Source of the DNA: Ariolimax columbianus
Taxonomy: Eukaryota; Mollusca; Gastropoda; Stylommatophora; Arionidae
Reading direction: 5' to 3'
Length of the DNA: 64,000 nt
NCBI GenBank assembly: GCA_036924085.1
Contig: JAVGWX010000019.1
Coordinates: 13,361,696-13,425,695 of the forward strand
Made by a program: the position numbers and the translations under genes. Below the pieces are notes generated by a model. It was not told the origin of the DNA. It saw only the letters and a program-made list of their open reading frames with translations, and did no database searches. Positions 24,940 to 36,794 of this stretch are shown in pieces. Numbering within the stretch: position 1 is the stretch's first letter; every line of letters begins with the position of its first letter.

Positions 24940-25235
24940 CACTAAGGACCATTTGTTCACACTTAGCACTCAGGGCCGTTTGTTCACACTTAGCGCTCAG
25001 GGCCGTTTGTTCACACTTAGCGCTCAGGGCCGTTTGTTCACACTTAGCACTCAGGGCCGTTTGTTCACACTTAGCACTCAGGGCCGTTTGTTCACACTTA
25101 GCACTCAGGACCGTTTGTTCACACTTAGCACTCAGGACCGTTTGTTCACACTTAGCACTCAGGACCGATTGTTCACACTTAGCACTCAGGACCGATTGTT
25201 CACACTTAGCACTCAGGACCGTTTGTTGACACTTG
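24940..25235. repeat. 27-bp minisatellite, about 11 copies
   Basis: Unit CACTTAGCACTCAGGGCCGT + TTGTTCA. Both strands stay open because 27 is a multiple of three (minus strand repeat CEQTVLSAK). The paralogous site at 13.46 kb has about one copy, so the expansion came after the duplication. Confidence 0.93.
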
Positions 25236-25284
25236 GACAACAGAATTAGATGATACATCCAATCAATCATCAACAAGAATGCGA

Positions 25285-25560
25285 AGTTCTGGTACCAGAT
25301 GAAATCACAAATGAAGTCATTTGGGCTGGTGGGAAGACACGAGAACAACATTTAGCAACGTTGTTTAAGCGACTGTCAAATCCATGCAAACAACATTAGC
25401 CATTTTAATCCACACAAAAACGTAAGTGCAAATTACCGTCCGATCTAAATTTATACATTCATAAACTCTTCACTAGAGTGATCTTCAACATGCTAGACAG
25501 GCTTCTGAATGAGGATCAACCACGAGGACTGGCAAGTTTCCTGAAAGTCTAGTTAACAAC
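25285..25560 (+). mobile_element. RTE-like RT fragment
   Basis: Reads VPDEITNEVIWAGGKTREQH, then LATLFKRLS, and after a frameshift HKLFTRVIFNMLDRLLNEDQPRG, in the order expected for the N-terminal part of a LINE reverse transcriptase. Colinear with 13.5-13.68 kb. Confidence 0.7.
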
Positions 25561-25639
25561 CGACCAGCACAAACACAATCAAGCATTTAATGGGGATCAA
25601 GATACTGAGCAGTGCATGAGCTGCAGTGGTCAGCGACCC

Positions 25640-25940
25640 AAAGCTGACTGCTAGCGTCAGGGCCAGCGACCCAAAGGTGCCAAGACCCTTCTACACCTCC
25701 ACGCGGTGATGCTGGATAACAGGCTGCATCAGAGCAGACTGGCTAAGGAGAAGGGATCGAAGAGGGAATGCTAACCCGGTACTAAAAAAATGCTTGCTAA
25801 AGTCGGACGTGTTGGAACGAAAGGTGCAAATATCGCAGTCAAGCTGTAAACTACGACACAATACATTTCGTTCTCTAGACTAAATTCCGCTACGTAAGCC
25901 CTTTCAGGGTTTGGTAGCGAGAGATTGAGAACGAACGAAG
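25640..25940 (+). repeat. Dispersed repeat shared with 16.77-16.9 kb
   Basis: Positions 25805-25940 (AAAGGTGCAAATATCGCAGT ... GAGATTGAGAACGA) match the insertion at 16.76 kb. This copy extends about 150 bp further upstream and lacks the GAA tail. Confidence 0.6.
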
Positions 25941-27180
25941 CCAAGCCAAGTCAAGCACTCAATGAAGAGGATGCATGCAACCCGTGTTAGAGGGACTCAA
26001 TGAAGAATGTGGGGAAGGTACAACACGATTTTACTGACAGATGACCGGACGATTTAACGAAATAACTGGTTTAACACGGTCAGACGATGGACGATAGAAA
26101 GAGATGAAGGTGTCGGAACGATAGATATGGATGACGGCAGAAGTAAGAATAGCTTCAGGATTGAAAAGCTTTCGGGAAAGTCAATCATTTCGACTTTATC
26201 GGGAAATGTTTCGTCTTCTTGAAATAAACAACGAACTCGTAGCGGGTGAAATATCGGAAGTGAGACATTGCAGTATTGATGGTGAGAAGAAGTTTTCATG
26301 AGGAAGTATGTGTGTCAGTGTGTTTATAATATGCCGTGATGGAGAAGTCAGGAGGACATAAAGAGACAGCAATGTCAAGAACGTTCACTAATGCAAAAGA
26401 GATAGTAGAAGTAAAGTGTATTTCTGAATGTAAATTGTTGACAAAGTCAATGATGTTGGTTATACCTATACTGTAATCGATGTAGATTTATTACATAAGG
26501 AGAAAGGAGGCCTGATAACTAGATCAATTGAGACGTTCGAAATCGACCATAAACAGGCCGGCCAACAAGGCCACTCCACTGATCTGGCCGATGAAATGAC
26601 AGCAAAATCAAAAAATTGCTCAGAGATGAACTCGATCAATCAAACATCTGAAACTATACGCAGTAATTGAGGAATTCGTATTCCACAAACAAAGATCTGC
26701 AGTTCGGCGAGACTATCAGAATGGACTATAGAAATATAAAGGGAGAAAACATTCAACAGAAAGATGCGCTAGGTTGGTCCGGAGAGAAAACTGTGGAGGA
26801 GAAAGTAACCAAGGCATGGTTAGTCTTTAGAAGGAATGAAGGTAAAACCTCGATTACTGGCTAGAAGACGCTGTCTATGAAGTTGGACATGATTTCAATA
26901 TTATACGTCTGCACTTTGGGGAACATGCAGGAAAGTCTTTACCAAAACGGATATCTAAGATACGAAGTTTAGACGCACTCGAAGGAAGGAGCTAGCTCTC
27001 AAGCAGAACAAGGATATAGGTGTGGACTTAGGTATTGCAAACTACTGTGGCATCATCTTTGCGTGATAAATAAAATGAATGTTTGTATTGTTGTTGATGA
27101 CCTTCATGAACGTATAGATCTTTGCGCCACACATTACCACTCCTCTGTTGTCAGACGGTTTCATAACATGAGTAATTTCT
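25941..27180. other. Intron, nothing recognised
   Basis: Only short open frames, e.g. 26667-26864 on the plus strand, with no motif I can place. Confidence 0.45.
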
Positions 27181-27184
27181 ACGC

Positions 27185-27715
27185 CAGAGAATGTTTGACA
27201 ACCAGGTCTGATCAGCATGTTTTGCCTGACCCTGATAAACATGTTTGATCAGTATGTTTTATCTGACGCTGACTGACATGTTTGATCAGTATGGTTTGCC
27301 TGACCCTGACTAACATATCTGATCAGTATATTTTTAAAGGACTCTGACAAACATGTAGGATCAGTATGGGTTGCCTGACCCTGACTAATATATATGGTCA
27401 GTATGTTTTGCCTGACCCTGACTAACATATATGATCAGTATGTTTTGCCTGACCCTGACTAACATATCTGATCAGTATGTTGTGCATAACCCTGACTAAC
27501 ATGTTTGATCAGAAAGTTTTGCTTGACCCTGACAAACATGTGGGATCAGTATGGTTTGCCTGACCCTGACTAACATGTATGATGAATATGGTTTGCCTGA
27601 CCCTGACTAACATATCTTAACAGTATGTTTTGCCTGACCCTGACTAAGATGTTTGATCAGAAAGTTTTGCCTGATCCTGACAAACATGACTGATTAGTAA
27701 TTTTTTGCCTGACTA
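27185..27715. repeat. 37-bp minisatellite, about 14 copies
   Basis: Unit TTTGATCAGTATGTTTTGCC + TGACCCTGACTAACATG, with moderate divergence between copies. The same unit is amplified at 30.25 kb. Confidence 0.92.
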
Positions 27716-28289
27716 GACGGCAGTCTCCTTCTCTGGACAACATCATAAGGCAGTCTATAATAAATCAACGATTAGACTGGAACCTGGCCAAGAGAAAGTA
27801 GAATTGTCTGACATTCTATCAGGCAAACTTCTACAAATCAGAGTGGAAGAGGAGCGAATAAATAAATAAGTTCAGCATGAGTTGTTCTTTCTCTAATATT
27901 CGTCATGTTGTTTTTGAGCACTTGGGTTGTCAAATGTCAAATTCGTAGATGTCATTGTTTGATATGATTTTCCTATCTCACTAACGTTGTTCATGTTTAA
28001 CGGGCACAAAACTACCAAGAATATTCATACAAAACAAAAGGTAAAACAGGTCAACAATGAAACGCACATGGGTAACATAATCTCAGCAAACGGCAAATGC
28101 AACACCGAAATCCATAACATATGTAATAGAGCAAGTCAAAACATTGGGTAATTGTCCCCTACATTACAATGTATGCAAGTGATAATAGACACAAAAAAGA
28201 ACACCATACACCAAAATATTCCTACCCAATTGTGCTATCGGTGCCAGAAATGGAAATTAACAAAGATAAAAGACACACATCAACAAAAG

Positions 28290-28610
28290 AGAAGAAATGC
28301 CTGCTCAGAAAGTTTGGAGTAACAAAAATGGATATAATCAAAAACGGAGATATTAAACCCGTAGGTTTACAACGCTAGTGCTAGACCTCATGAAGAGCCA
28401 ACAAAAAAACTCTGTCACGAGACAGGTCAAACAGCAGATAGGATCCATCAAAAAGGTTTGGTATTAAGATACACTGGAGACAAAGCCAAGAGCCGACACG
28501 CAAAAGATGGATAGCAGATATAACGGAATCAGCGAAACGCCCCAAAAACGTTGCACTGTAGAGGAAGAAGACTAACGTCTGGGCAGGCAAAATCTACTGA
28601 TCAGACCTTT
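28290..28610 (+). mobile_element. LINE 3'-end remnant (A3 cassette copy)
   Basis: KKCLLRKFGVTKMDIIKNGD, then a GIKIHWRQSQEPTRKRWIADI region, then NVWAGKIY. The same remnant, in the same place relative to the exon, is at 41255-41570, so it was present before the A3/A4 duplication. Confidence 0.65.
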
Positions 28611-28825
28611 TAGTAGGGTCAACAAATCATACTGGTCAAGACATTTACCTCGGTTTGCTGGTAGCCACAAAAGAGTAACCTACTCATTGTGGGCATTCGC
28701 AAACAACACAAACAGCAACGTTGCATGAACTAGGGTTCGGGTCAAGAATCTTCTACATAACCTGAGGATGGAAGGCACAAACCAGACAAAAAAAGCGAAA
28801 AGAATTACATGTTCATAGCATTCGA

Positions 28826-28871
28826 ACACACACGCGCACGCGCAAGCGCACGCACACGCACACACGAATGT

Positions 28872-28906
<35 letters not shown>

Positions 28907-28925
28907 TACACACACACAGAGAGAG
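28826..28925. repeat. (CA)n/(CACG)n microsatellite
   Basis: Mixed CA and CG dinucleotide run just below A3; counterpart of 42014-42157. Confidence 0.93.
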
Positions 28926-28990
28926 AAATGCACGTCAAGAAACGAATGCGAGACTTTACTTACAAACATCAGAGAATAATGTAATCCTAC

Positions 28991-29196
28991 CTTGTAACTA
29001 GAATTTCCACCTGTTACTCCATATACAGCAACATTAGTGTATACTTTATCTTTTGGCAACTTTCTAGCAATACGCAAACTGTCTGTGGCACGGAAATCCA
29101 TTTGTGCGATCTGCAAACGATTTGCCTCACAGATGACAGAAAAATTATCGTGTTCTGATATTTCATTTTTGGTAACGATTGGTTGCAGACAACTCA
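28991..29196 (-). CDS. Ig-domain exon A3 (N-terminal half)
   Basis: 206 nt, acceptor TCTCCGCAG, donor AAG|GTAGGAT; phase 1 in, phase 0 out. It codes SCLQPIVTKN, NFSVICEANR and LRIARKLPKD, ending NSSYK. This is a near-copy of A4. Its acceptor has one G in the pyrimidine tract (CCGCAG against CCCCAG in A4), which may weaken it slightly. A (CA)n/(CACG)n tract lies about 70 bp past the donor, as at A4. Pairs with B3 to form the third Ig domain. Confidence 0.87.
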
Positions 29197-29495
29197 CTGC
29201 GGAGACCAATGAAACAACTCAATGGTAATGGTTACATGGGTCACTCACTATTATGAGATAATTGATACGTGTATAGTTTTTAAAAACGTATACTTTTCTT
29301 TCCATTGTCATGTTGTTTTAAAATTGTGTTTTAGTTATGTAATCATATTTACAAATGCAAATATCACGTTCTATGTAGAACGTCATTTCTTATAACAGTC
29401 AACCTGTTTGGCTGTCATATATTTCTTGGCAGGTATGCATAACGATATGTTCTCATTACTTTACGTAATAAAAATACTAGTGTCTGCCAAACTGG

Positions 29496-29575
29496 AAAAG
29501 TTGGGATTCGAACCGGGTGTCTTGGGACTGTGAAACTCACGTTACACCGTTCTAGACCAGGTTACCTCATCATTA
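29496..29575 (-). mobile_element. tRNA-like SINE head
   Basis: The minus strand has a box B-like GGTTCGAATCC (29507-29517) and an upstream TAACCTGGTCTAGAACGG that resembles box A. The stems do not pair well, so a SINE remnant is more likely than a tRNA gene. Confidence 0.45.
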
Positions 29576-30085
29576 TATTTAGCATAACAAAATACTAAAA
29601 TAAAAAATTACACCCAGAACTTTTAAATAGACATACAAGTGAACATACACTAATGATTTTCCTAAACTTAATAGGCACTATATCATGTGATATTTCAAAT
29701 TTATTTTACAACTTTACTTTCAATATTACGGAAGTTTACGGAAATGGGGGTAATTCTGATTTTGAACAGTTGCCTTTCGTCTGAATCTTCTAAACGGATT
29801 CTTGTGCAAGAGATAAAATCCTCTTGGCGGACACTCTACTGAATTGATACCACAAATGGACATTGGATGGAATGAAATGGGGTAGTGCAGTTCGTATTAC
29901 TTTCGGCAAGAATTCTGATGTAACCAGGATCTACATCTCATTCCAACAGTGAACGTCTGTCAAAATGTGTTTCTACCGAATCAAAAGACATTTCATGGTC
30001 GATCACGGTGAATATCAAGGGCGGGTGACCTATTGGGCTGCCTCAATGTGACCATTATGCTGAACGAACGCCGCAAGCCTTTACA
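29576..30085. other. Intron, nothing recognised
   Basis: AT-rich, no motif seen. Confidence 0.45.
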
Positions 30086-30275
30086 TTCCGACCGTGCTGA
30101 TGAAGGTAGACGTGGTCGTCCCCGTGGTTGTGCTAAGCTTTGAGACGAGAACTACTACGGGGATGACGTCGATCACACACATAGTTATTAAGGCTACCAT
30201 GAAAACAGCCGGTTTCCAGGAATGGCTACGAGGAAGCCAAGGTGATGTTCTTGTCCAGTGTGTTTTGTCTGAACC
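30085..30275 (-). repeat. Dispersed repeat R1, inverted copy
   Basis: Reverse complement of part of the block seen at 23.2 and 41.6 kb (CATGAAAACAGCCGGTTTCC, GGATGACGTCGATCACAC). It leads directly into the 37-bp array, as R1 borders a single 37-bp-like copy at 41.57 kb. Confidence 0.6.
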
Positions 30276-30448
30276 TGACTAACATGTCTGACCAGTGTGT
30301 TTTGTCTGAACCTGACTAACATGTCTGACCAGTGTGTTTTGTCTGAACCTGACTAACATGTCTGACCAGTGTGTTTTGCCTGAACCTGACTAACATGTCT
30401 GACCAGTGTGTTTTGTCTGAACCTGACTAACATGTCTGATCAGTATTT
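30255..30448. repeat. 37-bp minisatellite, 5 copies
   Basis: Unit TCTGACCAGTGTGTTTTGTC + TGAACCTGACTAACATG. Related to the array at 27.2 kb but far more homogeneous, so probably younger. Confidence 0.93.
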
Positions 30449-30449
30449 T

Positions 30450-30650
30450 TGAATTTTTTCTGACCAAACGTTCGTATTCCTTCTCTCTCCTGAATGAAGA
30501 TAACGTGTAAAACGTTGTGCTATGGTATGGTCAAGGGTTAGACCACCAGCCCGTATGACCTCTTCAGTGATGACATCTTCACCTGATGATTTTCTAGTTG
30601 GCATTGACTCGATCGATGGCGAATTTATGAGGGCAGGAAATCTGGAAGAG
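30450..30650 (-). mobile_element. LINE RT fragment
   Basis: Minus strand reads KSSGEDVITEEVIRAGGLTL, then DHTIAQRFTRYLHSGE, the start of a LINE reverse transcriptase. Confidence 0.65.
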
Positions 30651-30721
30651 ATGAAAAGTGGATGGGATGACAATTTGATGGGGTTCTGATGATCTGGAAA
30701 CGTTCCAATAGCAAACTTTCA

Positions 30722-31085
30722 TTATTGACTCCATGCCCAGCTCTGACGTTCTGCGGGGACCCATCGGAAGTTTTCAAACAAGGAATGATTGACTCCATGC
30801 CCAGCTCTGATGTTCTGCGGGGACCCATCAGAAGCTTTCAAACAAGGAATGATTGACTCCATGCCCAGCTCTGACGTTGTGCCGGACCCATCGGAAGCTT
30901 TCAAACAAGGAATGATTGACTCCATGCCCAGCTCTGACGTTCTGCGGGGACCCATCGGAAGCTTTCAAACAAGGAATGATTGACTCCATGCCCAGCTCTG
31001 ACGTTCTGCGGGGACCCATCGGAAGCTTTTAAACAAGGAATGATTGACTCCATGCCCAGCTCTGACGTTGTGCCGGAAGTTTTCA
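30722..31085. repeat. 64-bp minisatellite, 6 copies
   Basis: ATTGACTCCATGCCCAGCTC recurs at 30724, 30788, 30852, 30915, 30979 and 31043. Spacing is 64 bp, with one 63. Copies alternate between TTCTGCGGGGACCC and TTGTGCCGGACCC variants. Confidence 0.94.
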
Positions 31086-32215
31086 TACAATTAATGATTT
31101 GTCGGTGTTCTGCAAATCTACGAGTAGCTAATTTCATGTATGTCTAATGTGTAACTCTTTTCAGGAGACGTTCGCAGAACAAGTTGTCGTGGTCTTCTTT
31201 AAGAATGTGACGGCATATCTTGTTAAGGGAGGGTGAAGGCTGGATGGTTGTCTTGGAGAACGAGTCTCATTACGCTGCTCTTCCAACAAAGCTCGAGTGA
31301 CAGGTGAAATGCGATCTGTAGTGTGAGTGGGTGCTGGAGACTAGCGTTTACAATGCACTTCCTTCCCAGACTGGTCTGCATTAGATCATTCCCGTTAGGT
31401 AATAATAGAGATTTAAAAGTAAAAATAGTTCTACAAACTATGATAGTGTATATTAGTAGAAACACTGAAAATCTCCGGATATCGGTCAGACATTATTCCA
31501 TGAAATGTACGAGTATAAATACAAAACTACGAAGAAATTCAATTTTAGGTAACTTTATTGCAAGGAACATACGGTGTTAAGCGATAAAAGGATGAGAATG
31601 TTTTTTTAACGAACACATAGATCTACTGAGGTATTTCATAATTCGACTTGAGACATTATCTAAAATGAAGTATTTATAGAACGTATTTGGGTGGGGAGGT
31701 ACCATTCGGAGTTCTAACAGCAGCCCTTATTGTTTGATGTGTAGTCACTGTTTCTTTCTTCTCTATTGTGAGGTGGAAAGTACATATTTGAATTTCGCTG
31801 GGATTTGATTCGAAGTGATTTTTTTGGTAATATACAACAAGACCATCAAGTTCACTTGTCAATGTGGGTTCAGCCTCGTGAAAACCATTTCAGCGGGCAG
31901 CGAATGCCGTGTCGTCGACATACATAAATGTTATGTCCTCTACGTATATGTGTTAGTCGGTGATGTAAATGGTATACAACGTAAGTGCTAGGGCGATTCC
32001 TTGTGCTTTGACCTCATTTTAGGTTTCGCCATCCCTACCCCATCCCATCCAACCCGTATCCTAAAGTAACAAGGACCGACCTATGTAGGTGGTGTGCAAA
32101 TGAATACTGGTCCTCTTTCTGCCAAGAAAAATAAAACGTAGCTAATATGGTCAACACTAAGAAAATATACCCTGACATCAGAGTTGCCCTCGGACCGAGC
32201 ATAACAAAAATTGCG
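31086..32215. other. Intron, nothing recognised
   Basis: No exon-like or element-like motif beyond short open frames. Confidence 0.45.
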
Positions 32216-33600
32216 AAAGCTTCTTTAAATGTCAGAATTAGACGACGAACTCAAGGTGATGGAACTTTCTGAGGTTTTACCTAGTCTTTCTAGTGGCATA
32301 GCACCGGGAAATGATAACATCACCGCAGAGGTCCTAAATGAGAATATTGATATTATTTTGCCTCGCCTTCATGATCTGCTCATTCGCTGTTGGAGGGAAG
32401 GGGAAATCCTCCAAGATGGTGTAGCTATACAAGAATAAAAGTGACAAGGGTGACTGCAGTAGCTTCAGAGGCATCTCTTTCCTATATACCGTAGGTAACG
32501 TTTTTGGCCATGTAATCCTAAAGAGGTTTCAGGGACTCACAGAACGTGTACTGCCTGAGTTGCAATGCGGGTTCAGAGCTGGACGTTCTACAACCGACAT
32601 GATCTTCACACTTCTATATCTCCATAAAAATTGCAGAGAGCGGAGGAGGCATCTTTGCACTGCGTTTGTAGATTTTACAGAAGTATTTGAATCCGTCAAC
32701 AGACCAGGAGTCGACCAAATTATGGAGCGGATAGGTTGCCATCCAAAGTTAACCAGATTGAAACAGAATTATGTCATTGACCACACACTATGTTGTATTC
32801 TATCAGCTGTCCTTCTGGACAATGCTCCTAGATACGTTAACATTTGCACCAGATCTGATCGTTGGCTCTACAACCTAGCCCAACTAAAAGCAACGACACA
32901 AACCACAGAAGTCATATTATGGAGACCTTCTTTCTGCTGACGGTGCTTTCCTCGTAGCTCACGATGAGGCCACTGTACAATCTTTAATTGACAGTTTAGC
33001 CGGGGCATGCGATCTTTTCTCGCTGTCAATAAACGTCTCGAAGACGGAGGTCCTGGGGTTAGGGACCATTAATCCAGCAAACATCACTCAATGGTAATCT
33101 ATAAGCATCAACCGAAATGTCAGTTACTTCTGGTCAACAATTACAAGCGCCCTCTCTCTAGACGAAGAAATAAATATCAGAATTGGAAGAGCAGCGGCTA
33201 CTTTTGGCGGCCTTTCCAAGATGGCGAGGAGAATTTTTAAATTGAATTTGCAGACAAAAAATGCATTTATATCAGGCCTGTGTTCTCAGCGCCCTGCTGT
33301 ACCCATCATAGACATGGACGACATACTCTAGGCACGAGAGACGAATAAACACTTTTCACCTCCGCTGCCTACGGAAAATTATGAACATCATGTTGCAGGA
33401 CGAGAAAACAAACACAGAAGTACTGCAACTCGTAAATCTTCCTTCTGCTTTAGGACTGTGCTAGAATACTAACATGGCTGGATCACATGAGTAGAACGGA
33501 CAATGGGCGCATTCCAAAACAGGTGTTGGATGTTGAGCTGTCAGAGGGTAGGAGACTCCAAGACACACCACTGCTCAGATATAAAGATGTTTTCTAAGTG
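32215..33600 (+). mobile_element. RTE-like LINE, 5'-truncated and broken
   Basis: Polymerase pieces in order: SGIAPGNDNITAEVLNE, then CSSFRGISFLYTVGNVFGHV, LPELQCGFRAGRSTTDMIFT, CTAFVDFTEVFESVNRPGVD, then SINVSKTEVLGL and later FSVSTSAAYGKL-like remains in other frames. Stops and frameshifts throughout; the catalytic Y/F-x-DD box is not in frame. Annotated as RTE-like from the CGFRAGRST and AFVDFTEVF motifs. Confidence 0.75.
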
Positions 33601-33799
33601 TCAATGACAGACTTTTCCATTTACCAAAATACTTGGGAAAACTCAGCCGCAGTGCTAACCACGTGGAAGACATTACTCCTAAATGGCCTAGCGACATTTG
33701 AAGCTGCTTGGAGAGAGAAACATGAAAATAATAATGTACGTCGAAAGGAGAAAAGACCCGTCGAGTGAAAAAAACATAAACCTGCTTCAAGACCGTCTG

Positions 33800-34295
33800 C
33801 ATAGACGAAAAAAATAATGAATTTATTTTAAAAAGATCAAGACTGATAGCAAAGTCAACTTTTGTTATGTTAGAAATAAACAGACCGAACGACAAAGCAG
33901 ACAGTCTTATAGACAGAACCGAACAAATGGGAATGCTGCTAATCTACTAAATCAGGACTTTGGCACAGTCTATACAAAAGAAGACTGCTCTTTGATCCCA
34001 GAGGACATATATATTTGCAAAATAGACATGGATGCAGTGGGATTAAGATCAATCTGTATTACGGTGGACAATTTTTTTTAAATTGTCGGGATTGAAAGGG
34101 GATACATATCTATGTCAATTTGGTATTCGTCGAATGTTGCTGTTTAATATTAGAGACATGTTAACAAAATGATTGGCAACAAAACTGATAGTGAGAATCC
34201 CGATTACAGTTATGAGAAGAGACTCAGAAATACCGGCCTACATTGTCTAGAAAAGATAAGAATTCGAGATGACGTAATACAGATTTATAAGATAA
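33800..34295 (+). mobile_element. CR1-like LINE remnant, internally deleted
   Basis: Positions 33820-34130 parallel 37.77-38.09 kb of the CR1-like element, and 34190-34290 parallel its 3' end (NPDYSYEKRLRNTGLHCLE against QNYSYEERLRKTGLQCLE). The catalytic part is missing. Confidence 0.7.
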
Positions 34296-34339
34296 TTAAT
34301 TAAATACAGCGTGTAAAAAATACAGCATAAAAATAAGAT

Positions 34340-35300
34340 AAAACAGAGGTCATGAAAATATCTAGAATAGCCGGATACATCAATATCCAAATTGACAAAC
34401 AGCAAATCAAACAGGTGAAAGATGTCACATATTTAAGGAGCACGTTATTGACAAACGGAAGAATTATGGGGGAAATCCAGCAAATATACTTTGTACAATT
34501 AACTCCAATACTTAATAATAAACTATGGGCCATCCTAGACGACTACGGAATACAGGGGTCACAGTATATTACAGAGTATCTACCAAGAGAAAAAGATAAA
34601 GAAAGGACATAGGCTGATCAGTTAAATGAACGGCTTATTGAAGATGATCAATGTCTACTTTACGAGAGTGAAAATGATCTTCAGCAACATTTGACTGCGC
34701 TCAACTCTGTATGTCAAAGATACAGTATGATAATTAACACATCCAAAACAGAAATTATGCAGATAAGCAGATCGCCTGAAAACATGAACATTACGATAAA
34801 TGGGACCAAGATCAAACACGTGCAGGAGTTCAAGTACCTTGGCCAGTGTTTTCACACAGGATGAAGGTTCAGATAGAGAGACTGAGATCAGGTGTAAAAA
34901 AGCAATTGCGATTCCATACCAGCTGTCACCATTATTGAAACACTCTAGTATAAACATGTCCCCAAAATGAATGCCGATCAACAGTAAATTTATGCCAACT
35001 CTCTGTTACCATTACAAAATGTGGACTTTAACAAAATCTCAAGAGAGAAAGATCTCGACATCTGAGATGAGATTCCTCCGAAAAACAATCAACGTAACTA
35101 GGAGATCCAGAATGGGCGACGAAGATCTGAGAAGAATAGTTGAAGCAAGACCATGCTCTAAATATATTGAAGAAGTGAGAATGAATTGGTTCGACCACCT
35201 AATGAGAATGCATCCTGACCAACTACTCATGTGCACCTATAACGTATGACGTTAGGGTATTCGCAACAATGGCAGACAGAAAACTAGATGGATAGGAATT
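34340..35300 (+). mobile_element. LINE polymerase C-terminal fragments (two joined)
   Basis: 34352-34480 reads QIDKQQIKQVKDVTYLRSTL. 34640-34860 reads ESENDLQQHLTALNSVCQRY, INTSKTEIMQISRSPENMNI and IKHVQEFKYLGQ. 34990-35240 reads WTLTKSQERKISTSEMRFLR, RRIVEARPCSKYIEEVRMNW and FDHLMRM. The duplicated KYLG-type motif shows two fragments lie head to tail. Confidence 0.7.
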
Positions 35301-35439
35301 GTTGCGGATATCCTAAATCGTCATGGGAGGGCGACTACTTCCGGGACACGTCTGCTCTGGACAGAAAACTACGGCTCCTCACGAGTCGCCTCACGGTACA
35401 AGTGGATGAGACGAGACAAAACAATACACAATTGCAAAC

Positions 35440-35660
35440 ACGGGACAATACCAAAAGAGCTTTATACGATACGATTCTCGTCCAGACACTAAGCTACCAA
35501 TGTCAAAACCGGACACTAACATCAAAATGAAAAATGCTACATCGAAACAACAGAAATGAAATGCCTGCGAAAAACAATGGACGTAACAAAGAGAGACATG
35601 ATCAGACACGATGACAACAGGATACTAGGGGCAACAACACCAGTATTGGATTACATTTAG
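35440..35660 (+). mobile_element. Further LINE 3' fragment
   Basis: TILVQTLSYQCQNRTLTSK and, after a frameshift, MKCLRKTMDVTKRD repeat the motif order of the element just upstream, so this is another copy. A C-rich tract follows at 35700-35795. Confidence 0.6.
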
Positions 35661-36189
35661 ACTGCAACTAAAATGGTTTGGAAACAAAACTTCCGCCACA
35701 CTACCCCTCCAGCCACACCCCCCACCCCTTTACAATCCCACATCCACCCCCACCCAACAACTCTCCCCTCCCCCCCCTCCCCCCATCGCCGCCATGAGGG
35801 AAGTGCGTTACGTAGGACAAATAGGCCGTCAAACTTCACCCCTAGATATGTAGAGCTGTGCAGTGTTCAAGCTCCTGCCCTAGGTAAGGATTACGTTATG
35901 CCCGTTCTAGGCACAAACAAAACTTAGCGACTGCAGGGACAAGTGTCTTTTAGTCCTCAACTCTATAATTAGACGCAAAGAACCGCCCCCCCCCCCCCCA
36001 ACCCTCCCTCTCCAAACAGTGAAAGTTAAAGCGTTACAGAACGACACAGCATGGAATTGTTCTGAAATACAGTCAACAAATACAATCATGATTGAGAAAA
36101 CAAACTCGATTGAGACACGGGGCACTGGATTTTGTGATGGGACATAGTGACCTAAGACGACCTACAACATTAACACTACTTATACTCAC

Positions 36190-36391
36190 GTCCTGCAGTC
36201 ACTTCCTGCTGTCTTCTAGATGTTTTCAGAATGTCATCGGTTAACTGGTATTCAATTTCACATTCGTATATCCCAGCATCAGCACAGTTGGCATCATTGA
36301 TTTTCCACACAATTCTCATTATATCCCTGTTTAAATAACCTCCATTTGCGCCGTCAAAAGTGATATTCCATTTTCTGTCCTTGGAAATGTT
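36190..36391 (-). CDS. Ig-domain exon B4 (C-terminal half)
   Basis: 202 nt with acceptor TCTACTTAG and donor GGAC|GTGAGT. Phase 0 in, phase 1 out. The coded half-domain begins NISKDRKWNITF, then MRIVWKINDANC and ADAGIYECE, giving the extra Cys, the canonical F-strand Cys, and a conserved NIT sequon. It ends VTAG, the linker to the next domain. A4+B4 make the second Ig domain. Short stretches below the donor (about 35.90-36.18 kb) resemble the flanks of B1 and B5, so the exon was copied together with its intron. Confidence 0.87.
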
Positions 36392-36794
36392 CTAAGTAGA
36401 GTGGTGGATATAATTAAAGATAAACAATACATTATGCACTTTTTCATTTGAAAAATAAAACCTTAAAACAATCAATTACATGTTCCAGTCCATATGTAGA
36501 AAACAGCGCATCTGTGACATAATTTTTGTTCGCGCTCTACAATTACTTCACATTTAACTGATAATAGAAACTGATCAATTTGACAAAGAGCAAAGAGTGA
36601 AACGAATGCAAAACAATATTTCAGAAATAAAGAAATTAACAATATTTTACAATGATTATACTGTTAATAATAAAATGTTATAAAAATAAATGACATGAAA
36701 TAAAAAAATGGTATGAATGTTTAATATAAAACATAAAACAAATATTCTTAGAATTCACTAGAGGTGATAATAATAACTAGATAGGAACGTTATT
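36392..36794. other. Intron above B4
   Basis: AT-rich, related in patches to the flanks above B2 and B3. Nothing else seen. Confidence 0.5.

Noticed and set aside
24794..25351. 185-codon minus-strand open frame with CEQTVLSAK repeats
   Set aside because: Produced by a 27-bp minisatellite, open on both strands; the unexpanded paralogue at 13.4 kb is not coding.
35700..35800. Proline/histidine-rich coding exon
   Set aside because: C-rich low-complexity sequence next to a LINE fragment, with no supporting splice sites.
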